Notes under the pieces: generated by a model
The model's database searches: none
What the model was told of the DNA's origin: nothing
What the model saw: only the letters and a program-made list of their open reading frames with translations
Part shown: positions 1-9,019 of the stretch, in pieces
Layout: the number at the start of each line of letters is the position of its first letter
How positions within the stretch are numbered: the first letter of the stretch is position 1
Translations under genes and position numbers: made by a program
Assembly: GCF_900116555.1 (NCBI RefSeq)
Contig: NZ_FPAT01000008.1
Coordinates: 1-64,000, forward strand
Direction: 5' to 3'
DNA: 64,000 nucleotides
Source: Actinopolyspora lacussalsi subsp. righensis
GTDB taxonomy: Bacteria; Actinomycetota; Actinomycetes; Mycobacteriales; Pseudonocardiaceae

Positions 1-12
1 GGAGGCAACGCC

Positions 13-189
13 ATGTTCACGAGAGACAGATCCCCGTACGTTCCGCCGCAGGAAGGGCCCGTTGTGGCGGGTGTGAGCCGCGCGTCTACTGGTGCTGCGT
101 CAGGCGGTGGTTGTGGAGCAGTGGTGATTCCGGGCGAGCGCGTCGGGCGGAGGGCGCTTCGCCCTGCGGCTTACAGGAAGACCTCGTGA
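13..189 (+). CDS. Small hypothetical protein (58 aa)
   Basis: ATG with an ideal ribosome binding site (GGAGG at 1-5, 7-base spacing). The predicted product is 58 residues, starting MFTRDRSPYVPP, rich in Gly, Ala and Arg, with no membrane segment or family I recognise. Its stop overlaps the GTG start of the next gene (GTGA), so the two are probably translationally coupled. The start motif GGAGGCAAC...ATGTTC is repeated almost exactly in front of the third gene of the set, which suggests the leaders are related. The gene may belong to a longer operon lying left of the window. Confidence 0.5.
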   Translation: MFTRDRSPYVPPQEGPVVAGVSRASTGAASGGGCGAVVIPGERVGRRALRPAAYRKTS

Positions 190-593
190 CTCCGCCGCCG
201 AGCGCTTGGCACGACCTGGCGTTGCATTGGCACGCCCATGTGGATCTGCGGGCCAGTTGTTCCAGGTCCCGCCGCAGGCGGCGGCCGGTGGCGGTGTTGT
301 TCACGCCGCGGGCCGCGGCGGCCTGGATGGCCGGAACGGTGCAGCGCTACCGCAGCGAGGCGGTGGCGGTGCGGTACAACGCCGCCACCGGCCCTGCCCC
401 AGCCGACTCGGAATCACGGGACAACTGCCACGACCACCACCTGCTGTCGCTGGGCTACCCCCTCGATGCGCTGATCCTCACCACCACAGGGGAGCTGTAC
501 CTGCACCTCGACCCGCTCGGCCCCCGCGAATGCCCCTACCACCGCCCCGAACGACCCGAACGCCACGACTCAGGAGGCAACCATGTTCTCTAA
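186..593 (+). CDS. Hypothetical His/Arg-rich protein, second gene of a coupled trio
   Basis: GTG start overlaps the stop of the preceding small gene, and the last codons overlap the ATG of the next one, so the three genes form a tightly packed operon. The product is about 135 residues. It has a poly-Arg stretch near residues 30-37 (SRSRRRRR) and several His/Cys clusters (LHWHAHVDL, NCHDHH, ECPYH) that could bind metal or simply reflect composition. I do not recognise the family. Small coupled genes like this are common in actinomycete accessory regions, but nothing here identifies an element type. Confidence 0.5.
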   Translation: MTPPPSAWHDLALHWHAHVDLRASCSRSRRRRRPVAVLFTPRAAAAWMAGTVQRYRSEAVAVRYNAATGPAPADSESRDNCHDHHLLSLGYPLDALILTTTGELYLHLDPLGPRECPYHRPERPERHDSGGNHVL

Positions 594-906
594 CACCATG
601 ACGCTGTACCGGGTGGTCAACCCCGACTCGCTGGGCTCCTACACCGAACTGCTGCACCACCAGCCCACCGACCACCGCGTGGACGACGCCGCGGCCTTGC
701 CCCGGCTACGCGAGTGGGCGCTGGCCGTGCTCGACCGCACCGAAGAACGCTTCGGGATGTATCAGATCGCGATCATGCCGCTGGACCAGCACCACAGACC
801 CGACGAGAACGCCTTCCACGATTTGATCGCCGACGACACCGAAGTCATCGAGGACTACCTCTGCTGGTCCGGATGCTCCGAACTCGTCCCCGCCTCGGGT
901 GGTTGA
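583..906 (+). CDS. Hypothetical protein, third gene of a coupled trio
   Basis: ATG preceded by GGAGG at 571-575; it starts inside the last codons of the upstream gene. The 107-residue product (MFSNTMTLYRVVNPDS...) is mixed alpha/beta in composition, acidic in its second half, with no signal peptide or membrane segment. The last visible portion contains a DDTEVIEDYLCWSGC segment. No family recognised. Downstream is a gene-poor gap, so this is the end of the small operon. Confidence 0.55.
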   Translation: MFSNTMTLYRVVNPDSLGSYTELLHHQPTDHRVDDAAALPRLREWALAVLDRTEERFGMYQIAIMPLDQHHRPDENAFHDLIADDTEVIEDYLCWSGCSELVPASGG

Positions 907-1236
907 GCTCGTCCGGCCGGGTTGCTTAGGTGGTTACTTGGCGGAACCTCGCGCACGGCTCTCGCTCCGGCAGGCCCGACCTCGAGTAGCCACCTACACC
1001 ACGTCGGGCCTTCCTCACGAGAGCCGCACCAGAGAACCCGCTGCGGTGCCGATTGTGGGAGTGGTGGGGGCTCGACCTCCGGGAGTGGTCGGAGTGCGGC
1101 CCGCGAGGGTGGTCGGAGTTCGGCACTGCATCGACGACCCGACGATTTCGCGAGAAATCGACACCCATCTCTGCCGTACTGCCCCAGCTGAGCGGGAATT
1201 TAGTGAGAAATCGACGCCGCTCCGAGGCCGGGACAG
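907..1236. other. Intergenic gap with hairpins and two copies of a GAGAAATCGAC motif
   Basis: No convincing gene. The stretch carries a repeated GGGAGTGGT/GAGTGGTCGGAGT pattern at about 1057-1125 and two copies of a short motif: CGATTTCGCGAGAAATCG around 1144-1161, which can fold as a 7-bp stem with a GCGA tetraloop, and a diverged copy TTTAGTGAGAAATCGACGCC at 1199-1218. Both lie downstream of the pgsA-like gene when read on its strand. A near-identical copy recurs near 38.9 kb. Confidence 0.5.
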
Positions 1237-1839
1237 CTATCCCGCCCGCGACCGGTAAGCGCCGACCAGCCGCTGACCGACGGTGAACACCGAAGCCGCG
1301 GCCAGCACCCACAGCGCCACGTCGAGTACGTACGGCACCCCCAGGCCGTGCAGCCCCGTTCCGACCAGCAGCACGACCAACCGTTCGGCCCGTTCGGCCA
1401 CCCCCGCCGTGGCGGATAGCCCCTGGGCCTCCGCCCTCGCCTTGACGTAGGAGATGACCTGGGCCGCCACCAACGAGAGCAGCAACGCGAGGCCGCGCGT
1501 CTCGTTCCCGGTAGTTACCAGCGCCCACCACAGCAGCGAACCGAACACGGCGCCGTCGGCGATGCGGTCGCAGCCCGCGTCCAGCACTGCCCCGAAGTCA
1601 CCGCCGTGCCCCGAAGCTCGGGCGACCGCGCCGTCGAGCAGGTCGAACAGCAGGAAAACCGTGACGACCAGGGTTCCGGTCAGCAGCCAGCCGCGCGGGA
1701 ACAGCGTCACGGCGGCGGCGACGCTGCACACGGTCCCCACCACTGTCACTACATTGGGTGACACACGATGTCGTACCAACCATGCACCGACCGGGTCGGT
1801 GATCCTGGAAACCGAGGCTCGCGCGAAAACGTTCAACAT
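1237..1839 (-). CDS. pgsA: CDP-alcohol phosphatidyltransferase, probable phosphatidylinositol-phosphate synthase
   Basis: Integral membrane enzyme of about 200 residues. It carries the full CDP-alcohol phosphotransferase signature: D66-LL-D69-G70-AVA-R74 followed by G83-AVL-D87-AGC-D91. The GAVLDAGCDRIADG wording is what actinobacterial PIP synthases show, so the likely reaction is CDP-diacylglycerol plus inositol-3-phosphate giving phosphatidylinositol phosphate, the first step to PI and its mannosides. Several hydrophobic helices surround the motif. In mycobacteria the order is thrS, HIT protein, pgsA1; the same order is kept here but a yceI gene on the other strand sits between. Start ATG chosen because the family's N-terminus (MLNVFARASVSR) aligns well from memory. 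Confidence 0.85.
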   Translation of the reverse strand: MLNVFARASVSRITDPVGAWLVRHRVSPNVVTVVGTVCSVAAAVTLFPRGWLLTGTLVVTVFLLFDLLDGAVARASGHGGDFGAVLDAGCDRIADGAVFGSLLWWALVTTGNETRGLALLLSLVAAQVISYVKARAEAQGLSATAGVAERAERLVVLLVGTGLHGLGVPYVLDVALWVLAAASVFTVGQRLVGAYRSRAG

Positions 1840-2035
1840 CGCTTCGTTTCATCCGCCGCCGTACGGGCAGTCACCCGCACAGCGCAGCTTAACCGGCGTC
1901 GATCAGCGGGCCGAAGCGCACCACGCGACAGCGGCTCGCACCGGATGATTTCCGTCACAACGTGGATTGCGCCGAGCGGTGAAGGCGTTGTCTCGCTCGG
2001 AAACAATTTCCCCGACACCCTCCGGAGGTCCCGAC

Positions 2036-2575
2036 ATGACCGAAACCGCTACCATTCCCGGCTACACCGTGGGCACCTGGGACATCGACGCGGTGCACTC
2101 CGACATCGAGTTCACCCTGCGACACATGGGGGTCGGTCGCTCGCGCGGGCGTTTCGACAAGTTCGAGGGGCAGATCGTGACCGCGGCGAACCCACTGGAG
2201 TCGAGCGTGACCGCCACGATCGACGCCACCTCGATCAACACCGGTAACGCCGACCGGGACGCCCACGTCCGCAACGAGGACTTCCTGGACACGGAGAACT
2301 ACCCGACCGCGACCTTCCGGTCCACCGGTATCCGCCAGGACGGCGAGGACTGGATCATCGACGGTGACTTCACCCTCCACGGGGTCACCGTTCCGGTGTC
2401 GCTGGAAACCGAGCCGGGCGGCTTCACCGACACCTCCGACGGCGGCAAGCTGCTGGGGCTTTCGGCGAGCACCACGCTGAACCGCACCGACTTCAAGGTC
2501 GGCCCCGACGGCGGGGCCATGCTCGGCGAGAAGGTCAAGATCACGCTGGAGATCGAGGCCACCCTGCGGAACTGA
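2036..2575 (+). CDS. YceI family polyisoprenoid-binding lipocalin-like protein
   Basis: 179-residue cytosolic form of the YceI family, beginning MTETATIPGYTVGTWDIDAVHSDIEF. The GTWDIDAVHSDIEFTLRHMGVGRSRGRF opening and the later FTLHGVTVPV and LNRTDFKVG segments are family hallmarks. YceI proteins form a beta-barrel that binds long isoprenoid chains such as ubiquinone precursors or polyprenols; no enzyme role is established. No signal peptide is seen, unlike the periplasmic E. coli protein. The start is fixed by GGAGG at 2024-2028; longer upstream reading has no site. The gene faces the HIT gene and shares a strong terminator with it. Confidence 0.88.
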   Translation: MTETATIPGYTVGTWDIDAVHSDIEFTLRHMGVGRSRGRFDKFEGQIVTAANPLESSVTATIDATSINTGNADRDAHVRNEDFLDTENYPTATFRSTGIRQDGEDWIIDGDFTLHGVTVPVSLETEPGGFTDTSDGGKLLGLSASTTLNRTDFKVGPDGGAMLGEKVKITLEIEATLRN

Positions 2576-2660
2576 CCCCGGGGAGCCGAGCTCGCGGAGC
2601 CGGCCGATGCCTTCCCGCCGTGTCGGCGCGGGGAGTGGGTCTTTCCGCTTCTGAAACATC

Positions 2661-2688
2661 GGGGCCGCGCGGAGAAACGCGCGGCCCC
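2661..2688. terminator. Bidirectional intrinsic terminator between yceI and the HIT gene
   Basis: Perfect 11-bp inverted repeat GGGGCCGCGCG / CGCGCGGCCCC with a 6-base GAGAAA loop, between the stops of two convergent genes. There is no long T-run, as is usual in high-GC actinomycetes. Confidence 0.8.
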
Positions 2689-2694
2689 GTGAAC

Positions 2695-3345
2695 TCACTC
2701 CACCCGCTGCCAGGCGTCGGAGAGCAACTCCCGGGTATCGCCCAGCAACTGGGGCAATACCCGGGTGTGGCCGATCACCGGCATGAAGTTGGAGTCGCCA
2801 CCCCAGCGCGGGACGACGTGCTGATGCAGGTGCGCGGCGATCCCGGCACCGGCCACCGGGCCCTGGTTCAGTCCGATGTTGAACCCGTGCGGCGCGGAAA
2901 CGCTGCGAATCACCCGCATGGCGCGTTGGGTGAACTCCGCTACGGCCACGGTCTCCCCCGGCGTGAGCTCGGTGTAGTCGGCGACGTGCCGGTACGGCAG
3001 CACCATCAGGTGTCCGGGGTTGTACGGGTACAGGTTCAGCACCGCGAACACGAGCTCGTCCCTGGCCACGATCAGCGAGTCCTCGTCGGAACGATCATCG
3101 CCGAGCAGGTGGCAGAACGGACATCCGTCGCTGTTCTCCCCGGTGGGCTTGTTCTCGCCCTGGATGTAGGTCAACCGGTGCGGGGTCCACAACCGCTGCA
3201 ACGCGTCGGGGACACCGATGCCGTGCTGCGTGCTCGTCTCCGGGCCCGATTCGCCCGCCGTGGATTCCCCGAGGCCGGAGGTTCCCGCACCGCTCGCGGG
3301 CTCCTCCGGCTCGTCGTCGGTGCCGTTGTGGGGCAGTCGTGTCAC
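2695..3345 (-). CDS. HIT domain protein (AP4A phosphorylase/hydrolase-like)
   Basis: 216 residues. The nucleotide-binding histidine triad is H172-L-H174-Q-H176-VV, preceded by the helix-strand [13 protein letters not shown] typical of the family. Cys75 and Cys78 (CPFC) resemble the zinc site of actinobacterial HIT proteins. The first 45 residues are an acidic, Ser/Gly-rich tail not seen in short family members. Members cleave dinucleoside polyphosphates; the mycobacterial counterpart next to thrS (Rv2613c) is an AP4A phosphorylase. The start overlaps the thrS stop by 4 bases, so the two are almost surely cotranscribed and coupled, linking AP4A made by aminoacyl-tRNA synthetases to its removal. 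Confidence 0.85.
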   Translation of the reverse strand: MTRLPHNGTDDEPEEPASGAGTSGLGESTAGESGPETSTQHGIGVPDALQRLWTPHRLTYIQGENKPTGENSDGCPFCHLLGDDRSDEDSLIVARDELVFAVLNLYPYNPGHLMVLPYRHVADYTELTPGETVAVAEFTQRAMRVIRSVSAPHGFNIGLNQGPVAGAGIAAHLHQHVVPRWGGDSNFMPVIGHTRVLPQLLGDTRELLSDAWQRVE

Positions 3346-5405
3346 GCCAGCTCCGCTCCGAAGTTCTCCGCGCTCGGTGAAGCGTTCTCGCGACGCTCCA
3401 CCCAGTTGGTCAGGGCCGCCGCGGCCTGCTCGACCGGTATCTCGTTGAGCTGGCTCCCGTCGCGGAAGCGGAACGAGACCGCGTCGGCTTCGACGTCCTT
3501 ACCGCCCGCCAGCACCATGAACGGCACCTTCTGGGTGGTGTGGTTGCGGATCTTCTTCTGCATCCGGTCGTCGCCGCTGTCCAACTCGACCCGCAGCCCC
3601 TTGGACCGCAGCACGTCGAAGACGCGTTCCAGGTGCGGCAGGTGCTCGTCGGCGATGGGGATCCCCACTGCCTGCACCGGCGACAGCCAGGCGGGGAACG
3701 CTCCGGCGTAGTGCTCGGCGAGCACACCGAAGAAGCGCTCGATGGAACCGAACAGCGCACGGTGGATCTTGATCGGGCGCTGCTTGGAACCGTCGGCGGC
3801 GGTGTACTCCAGATCGAACCGTTCCGGCAGGTCGTAGTCGACCTGGATGGTCGACATCTGCCAGCTCCTGCCGAGCGCGTCCTTGGCCTGCACGGAGATC
3901 TTCGGGCCGTAGAAGGCGGCGCCGCCCGGGTCCGGAACCAGTTCCAGCCCCGAGCTCTCGGCGGCCTCCCGCAACGAGTCGGTGGCACGCTGCCACTGCT
4001 CGTCGGTGCCCGAGTACTTCTCCTCGTTGCGGGTGGACAGCTCCAGGTAGAAGTCCTCCAGGCCGTAGTCGCGCAGCAGGTTCAGCACGAAGCCGAGCAG
4101 CGACTTCAGCTCGTCCTGCAGCTGGTCCGGGCTGCAGTAGATGTGCGCGTCGTCCTGGGTCATGCCGCGCACCCGGGTGAGGCCGTGCACCACCCCGGAC
4201 TTCTCGTAGCGGTACACCGACCCGAACTCGAACAACCGCAGCGGCAGCTCACGGTAGGAGCGCCCGCGCGAGCGGTAGATGAGGTTGTGGAACGGGCAGT
4301 TCATCGGCTTGAGGTAGTAGTCCTGCCCGGGTTTGCGCAGCTCCCCGTTCTCGTCGTACTCCTCGTCGAGGTGCATCGGGGGGAACATGCCGTCGGCGTA
4401 CCAGCCGAGGTGCCCGGAGGTCTCGAACAGCGCGCTCTTGGTGATGTGCGGCGAGTTGACGAACTGGTACCCGGCCTGCTCGTGCCTGCGCCGGGAGTAG
4501 TCCTCCAGCTCGCGACGGATGATGCCGCCCTTGGGGTGGAACACCGGCAGACCGGATCCGACCTCCTCGGGGAAGGAGAACAGGTCCAGTTCCGCCCCGA
4601 TCCTGCGGTGGTCCCGGCGTTCCGCCTCGGCCAACCACTCCAGGTGCGCGTCGAGCGCTTCCTTGGACTCCCAGGCTGTCCCGTAGATCCGTTGCAGCTG
4701 CCGGTTGCTCTGGTCGCCGCGCCAGTAGGCGGCCGCGACCCGGGTCAGCTTGAAGGCGGGCAGGAAACGGGTGTGTGGCACGTGCGGTCCCCTGCAGAGG
4801 TCGCCCCACACGGTCTCCCCGTGGCGGTCGATGTTGTCGTAGACGGTCAGCTCACCGTCGCCGACCTCCATGACCTCGCTGGTGTCGACATCGTCGGAGC
4901 CGGACTTGAGATCGACGAGTTCGAGCTTGTAGGGCTCCGAGGCCAGTTCGGCACGTGCGTCGTCCAGCGAGGTGTACTCGCGACGCTGGAACTTCTGCCC
5001 CGACTTGACGAGCTGCTTCATGCGCTTCTCCAGCGCCCGCAGGTCCTCCGGGGTGAACGGCCGATCGACGTCGAAGTCGTAGTAGAAACCGTCCTTGACC
5101 GGCGGCCCGACACCCAACTTGGCTTCCGGGAACAGCTGCTGCACGGCCTGCGCCAGCACGTGGGCGGTGGAGTGGCGGATGACGCTGCGCCCCTCTTCGG
5201 TGTCGGCCGCCACGGCCGACACCTCGGTGTCGGTTTCGGGCACCCAGGCCAGGTCACGTAGCCGTCCCTCGTCGTCGCGCACGACGACGACCGCCTCGGG
5301 GCCCTTGGAAGGCAACCCCGCCTGCTGGACGGCGTCGCCGGCCGTAGTGCCCGCCGGTACCTTCACCCGGGATTCCTGCTGGGCTTGGGACGGCGAGACT
5401 GACAC
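3342..5405 (-). CDS. thrS: Threonine-tRNA ligase
   Basis: 687 residues, the usual size for bacterial ThrRS. It charges tRNA-Thr in the cytoplasm. Order of parts: TGS domain (about 1-70), editing domain with the [16 protein letters not shown] motif, class II catalytic core with motif 2 around [20 protein letters not shown] and [12 protein letters not shown], and the C-terminal anticodon domain. Zinc and threonine site residues lie in MNCPFH, near [14 protein letters not shown], and in the [11 protein letters not shown] segment. The start is GTG at 5405 because GTAGGAG lies five bases upstream; the open frame continues further but into sequence without a site. I saw no T-box conserved sequence in the 205-base leader. 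Confidence 0.96.
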   Translation of the reverse strand: MSVSPSQAQQESRVKVPAGTTAGDAVQQAGLPSKGPEAVVVVRDDEGRLRDLAWVPETDTEVSAVAADTEEGRSVIRHSTAHVLAQAVQQLFPEAKLGVGPPVKDGFYYDFDVDRPFTPEDLRALEKRMKQLVKSGQKFQRREYTSLDDARAELASEPYKLELVDLKSGSDDVDTSEVMEVGDGELTVYDNIDRHGETVWGDLCRGPHVPHTRFLPAFKLTRVAAAYWRGDQSNRQLQRIYGTAWESKEALDAHLEWLAEAERRDHRRIGAELDLFSFPEEVGSGLPVFHPKGGIIRRELEDYSRRRHEQAGYQFVNSPHITKSALFETSGHLGWYADGMFPPMHLDEEYDENGELRKPGQDYYLKPMNCPFHNLIYRSRGRSYRELPLRLFEFGSVYRYEKSGVVHGLTRVRGMTQDDAHIYCSPDQLQDELKSLLGFVLNLLRDYGLEDFYLELSTRNEEKYSGTDEQWQRATDSLREAAESSGLELVPDPGGAAFYGPKISVQAKDALGRSWQMSTIQVDYDLPERFDLEYTAADGSKQRPIKIHRALFGSIERFFGVLAEHYAGAFPAWLSPVQAVGIPIADEHLPHLERVFDVLRSKGLRVELDSGDDRMQKKIRNHTTQKVPFMVLAGGKDVEADAVSFRFRDGSQLNEIPVEQAAAALTNWVERRENASPSAENFGAELA

Positions 5406-5610
5406 GGTTACTCCTACGGTTTGCTGCTCGAACGAACGTTTGTCGGAAAACCCGGTCCGGCGGAGTTCGCGGGAAACCCCACCGCCGGGCCGAGGAAACC
5501 CTCCTGTCGATGCTATCGGCCACCGCCACGGCCACCGCCATCCGGCTCGTGGGCCTCCCCACACCGGCTCGGCCCCGCACCGGACCGGCGGCCAACCGCT
5601 GGTGACGCTT

Positions 5611-7800
5611 TCACCCCGACCCCTCCAACGAGTCGGCGAGGACCTGTTCCACCTCACCGGCGGAGAACGGTTCACCCGCGTGGCGCCCCCGCACGGCGTG
5701 GACCCCCTTCTCGCGCAGCCGTTCGGCCTGCCCGCGGGTGTCCACTCCACCCGCCACCACCGACATCCCCAGCAACCGGGCCGCGTTGATCACGCTGTCG
5801 GCCAGGTGCTCGTCCAACGGGTCGGACTCCGGCCACTCGGCGATCCGGGCGAGGTATTCGCCCGCGATGTGCACCGAGGTCACCGGCAGTTCCCGCAATC
5901 TGCGTATGTCGGTGTAGCGGGTACCGAAATCGCGGACCGCCAGCCCCGCACCGAACTCGCGAACGATGTCGACGGTGTCCACGGGGTCGCCGACTTCGTC
6001 GAACAGCGCGTCCTCCGGAACTCCCAGCCGCAACCGATCCGCGGTGACTCCGCTGTCGGCGAGGATACTCCGGAAATCGTTCACCAGGTCGGGGTCGCGG
6101 AAGTACCTGCCGGACAGGTCGACGGCGACGACGGGAGCGCGCTCGCCCAACCCGCGCAGCCAGCCACGGGCGTGGTCACAGACCTGCCGCAACAACCAAT
6201 CACTCAACCGAGTGATCATCCCGGTGTTCTCGGCCAGCTCGACGAAGCGTTCCGGGGCGAGCTCGCCGAGATCGGGGTGGTCCCAGCGCGGTTCGGCGTG
6301 CACGGCCACGACGTGATCGTCGTCGAGACTGCGCACCGGGTGGTACTCCACGAAGAACTCGTTGTTGTCCAGCGCGGCGGGCATGGTGGCCGAGAGTTCG
6401 AACCTGCGACGCGCCGCGCTGTTGCGTTCCGCGTCGTAGAGCACCCACTGCGCCTTGCCCTCCTCCTTCGCGCGGTACAGCGTGATGTCGGCCTCGCGCA
6501 GCAGCCGTTCGGCGTCGGTGCCCGCGACCGGCTGTTCCACCACCCCGGCACTGGCGGAGGCCTTCAACTCGTGGTTGCCGATCCGCACGGGCCTGCGGAC
6601 CTCCTCCAGCGTCCGCTCGACCAGTGGCACCATGTCCGGCGGACCCGCTGTGTCCGGCACGAGCAGCACGAACTCGTCACCGCCCATCCGGGCGGCGAGC
6701 GCACCCCACCGCTCGGCGACGGCCTCCATCCGCCGCGCCACGGCGAGCAGCAGCTCGTCGCCGATCGGATGGCCGAGGCTGTCGTTGATCGTCTTGAAGC
6801 CGTCCAGGTCGAAGTAGCAGATCCCCACCCGCCGACCCGTGGGAACGGGGGAGAGCGCCTCCTCCATCCGGTTGCCCAGGCGGGTGCGGTTGGCCAGCCC
6901 GGTCAGCGGATCGGTGCTCGCCTGCAGGGTGAGCCGCTCGTAGAGCAGGTGTCGCTCGGTGACCTCGGCGTAGAGCAGCACCTGGTACTCCGGCGCACCG
7001 TTCCCGTCCCTTACCAACGCACCGGAGACCTGGGTCCACACGAGCGTCTCGTCCGGGGCGGTGTAGCGGACGTCCACCATGAACTGCTCGGACACCTCGG
7101 CGACGAGTTCGTCCTCCTTCTCGCGGAGGGCATCGCCGTACTCGGCGTCGCACAGCTCCAGGACGTCCTTCCCGAGCAGCTCCGAGCCGGTGGTGCGGAA
7201 GATCACTCCCATCGAGTCGTTGACGTCCTGTATCAGACCGTCCAGCCCCACGATGGCGATCCCCAGCGCGGAGGAGTCGAACACGGCCCGGAAACGTGCC
7301 TCGCTGGCCCGCAGCGCTTCCTCGGCACCGTCCCGCGCGTCACGCACGGCCCGCTGCACGAGATCCTGATCGGCTAGCACACGCCGCTTGGCGGCAGCGG
7401 CGAATCCCTCACCGAACGAAGCCAGCAGTTCGTTCATCCGCTCGGCGGTGTCGCCGTGCACGACTCCCAGTTCCCGAGCCAACCCCGGCAACCGCGAGCC
7501 GAGCAGTTCGAGCGTGCGACGCAGCGCGAGGGGGTCGACGAGGTGAACCCGGACCAGATCGGCGGCCAGCTCGTTCACGTTGCCGGAGTCGAACGAATCA
7601 GCTGCCAGCGCTCGCAGCAATCGTTCGGTGCGCTCTTCCAGGAAGTCCCACAGTTCGGGGCGCCCCATCGGCACGTAACTCGTGCCGAGCACCACGCGTG
7701 CCCACCCGCGGGCGAACTCGGCCACCCGAGAGTCCCGTTCGGGCACGGCCGCGGATTCCTCGGGATCGGAACCACGCGCTTCCGAAGAAGTGTCGTTCAT
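5611..7800 (-). CDS. PAS-GGDEF-EAL protein, diguanylate cyclase with degenerate EAL
   Basis: 729-residue cyclic di-GMP signalling protein. An N-terminal helical region (about 20-150) precedes a PAS domain ([19 protein letters not shown]), a GGDEF domain with intact [11 protein letters not shown] active site, and an EAL-like domain. The GGDEF inhibitory RxxD site is not kept (RWGA). The EAL domain has lost most catalytic residues: the EAL motif reads HAEPRW, the Asn position is VDLS, the DDFGTG loop is RDFGTR, the catalytic Lys segment is VHIAG and the AEGVE loop is AGGVD. It should make, or bind, c-di-GMP but not degrade it. Start ATG at 7800 is four bases past the stop of the upstream methyltransferase gene, so the pair is one operon. 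Confidence 0.85.
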   Translation of the reverse strand: MNDTSSEARGSDPEESAAVPERDSRVAEFARGWARVVLGTSYVPMGRPELWDFLEERTERLLRALAADSFDSGNVNELAADLVRVHLVDPLALRRTLELLGSRLPGLARELGVVHGDTAERMNELLASFGEGFAAAAKRRVLADQDLVQRAVRDARDGAEEALRASEARFRAVFDSSALGIAIVGLDGLIQDVNDSMGVIFRTTGSELLGKDVLELCDAEYGDALREKEDELVAEVSEQFMVDVRYTAPDETLVWTQVSGALVRDGNGAPEYQVLLYAEVTERHLLYERLTLQASTDPLTGLANRTRLGNRMEEALSPVPTGRRVGICYFDLDGFKTINDSLGHPIGDELLLAVARRMEAVAERWGALAARMGGDEFVLLVPDTAGPPDMVPLVERTLEEVRRPVRIGNHELKASASAGVVEQPVAGTDAERLLREADITLYRAKEEGKAQWVLYDAERNSAARRRFELSATMPAALDNNEFFVEYHPVRSLDDDHVVAVHAEPRWDHPDLGELAPERFVELAENTGMITRLSDWLLRQVCDHARGWLRGLGERAPVVAVDLSGRYFRDPDLVNDFRSILADSGVTADRLRLGVPEDALFDEVGDPVDTVDIVREFGAGLAVRDFGTRYTDIRRLRELPVTSVHIAGEYLARIAEWPESDPLDEHLADSVINAARLLGMSVVAGGVDTRGQAERLREKGVHAVRGRHAGEPFSAGEVEQVLADSLEGSG

Positions 7801-7804
7801 CGGG

Positions 7805-8611
7805 CTACACCTTGTGTCCGAGCCCGCCGTAGACCAGCGAGCGCGCCGGGTCCTGCCAACGGTCCTCCTCGGTGTCCGGGCGCCACTCCGGCACGTAGAC
7901 CAGGCCCGGGTCCACCAGTTCGAAGTCCTCCAGCAGCTCACGGATTTCGTCGTAGCTCCGTGAAGTGACCGGATTGCTGCTGTCGGCGTAGAGATCGATG
8001 ATGCTCTGCAGTAATTCGGGGTAGTGGTCACTGGTGACGTGCGAGAAACCGAGGAAACTTCCCGGAGCCATCCACTCGTGGTAACTCCGGAGAATCTCGG
8101 CCGGACGCGCCGAGTCGGGCACGAAGTGGAACAGGGCGACCATCATCACGGCTATCGGCTGTTCCGGATCCAACAGCCGCGCGGCCTGTTCCGACCCGAG
8201 GATCCCGTCGATCTCGGCCAGGTCGGCCTGGACCACGTCGGCACGGTCGTTGCCCTCAAGGATCGTGCGACTGTGCGCCACGGCCACCGGCTCGTTGTCG
8301 ACGTAGAGCACGCGGGCCTCCGGGTCGAGGTCCTGGGCGATCTCGTGCACATTGCCCACGGTGGGGATGCCGGAGCCGATGTCGAGGAACTGCCTGATCC
8401 CCTGCCGGAGGCAGTACCGCACCGCCCGGCGCAGAAAGGCCCTGTTGTCCTGCGCCAGCGGTTTGACGTGCGGAACGCGCGACTCGACTTTCCGGGCCAG
8501 TTCGCGATCCACTTCGAAGTTGTGCGAGCCGCCCAGATAATAGTCGTAGCACCGCGCGGCACTGGCTGTCTCGAGATCCACGTCCGAGGGCAACCGACTC
8601 GGGTCGGTCAT
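7805..8611 (-). CDS. PF04672-type SAM-dependent methyltransferase
   Basis: 268 residues of the actinobacterial DUF574/S-adenosyl methyltransferase family. Visible hallmarks: ARCYDYYLGGSHNFEVDRE at the N-terminus, the SAM motif FLDIGSGIPTVGNVHEIAQ, VLYVDNEPVAVAHS, and the C-terminal ARSLVYGGLGHKV. The substrates of this large family are largely unknown. ATG at 8611 has AAAGGAG just upstream; longer starts are unlikely. It is immediately upstream of, and apparently cotranscribed with, a GGDEF/EAL protein, suggesting a role in signalling or development. A paralogue lies at 36.7 kb. Confidence 0.85.
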   Translation of the reverse strand: MTDPSRLPSDVDLETASAARCYDYYLGGSHNFEVDRELARKVESRVPHVKPLAQDNRAFLRRAVRYCLRQGIRQFLDIGSGIPTVGNVHEIAQDLDPEARVLYVDNEPVAVAHSRTILEGNDRADVVQADLAEIDGILGSEQAARLLDPEQPIAVMMVALFHFVPDSARPAEILRSYHEWMAPGSFLGFSHVTSDHYPELLQSIIDLYADSSNPVTSRSYDEIRELLEDFELVDPGLVYVPEWRPDTEEDRWQDPARSLVYGGLGHKV

Positions 8612-8864
8612 GGAAGCTCCTTTGGTCGTGGGCCACCAATGGCACCCCCCGATACCTCGGCCCGTTCGTGATTGGTCCGTTCGGTCCACGGTGCGTCCAC
8701 CCCGCCCCGGCTTCACCGGAAGCACCACCGAGAGATCAACACGAATCCTATCCTCACCCGTCGCGCCTGATCACTCACGGTCGGTACTGGACCCCCAATC
8801 GATACGCCACTACTCCGATCGGGGGTGTAACCAGCGTCACCCGTCCACATCGCGGGCCAGGCGT

Positions 8865-8883
8865 TTAGGTATGCCTAAGCTGT
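8865..8883 (+). promoter_or_regulatory. Probable DtxR/IdeR iron box upstream of fprA
   Basis: TTAGGTATGCCTAAGCTGT contains the palindrome TTAGG-TATG-CCTAA and matches about 13 of 19 positions of the actinobacterial iron-box consensus (TTAGGTTAGGCTAACCTAA). It sits about 140 bases upstream of the ferredoxin reductase gene in a 408-base gap with no gene. Repression by iron is inferred. Confidence 0.6.
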
Positions 8884-9019
8884 TTGGGGAGGGTCGTATT
8901 CGCCGGGCGGCCGACCGCGAGCCGAGGTTCTCGGCGGGTCGGAACGAACGCCGTACAGGCCCCGCCCACGAACCGACCTCAGTCAGCAACGCGAGGGCAC
9001 CGCGCCCAGGAGGACCGCC

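Noticed and set aside
3540-5261. 573-residue open frame on the plus strand inside thrS
   Set aside because: It is antisense to a certain gene, composed of Val/Gln/His/Leu-rich shadow sequence, and its frame follows the third-position bias of thrS.
5406-5610. T-box riboswitch in the thrS leader
   Set aside because: The T-box conserved sequence and a matching anti-terminator are not visible in this 205-base leader.
5095-7377. 760-residue plus-strand frame across thrS and the GGDEF gene
   Set aside because: Shadow of two real minus-strand genes; no ribosome site and no family features.
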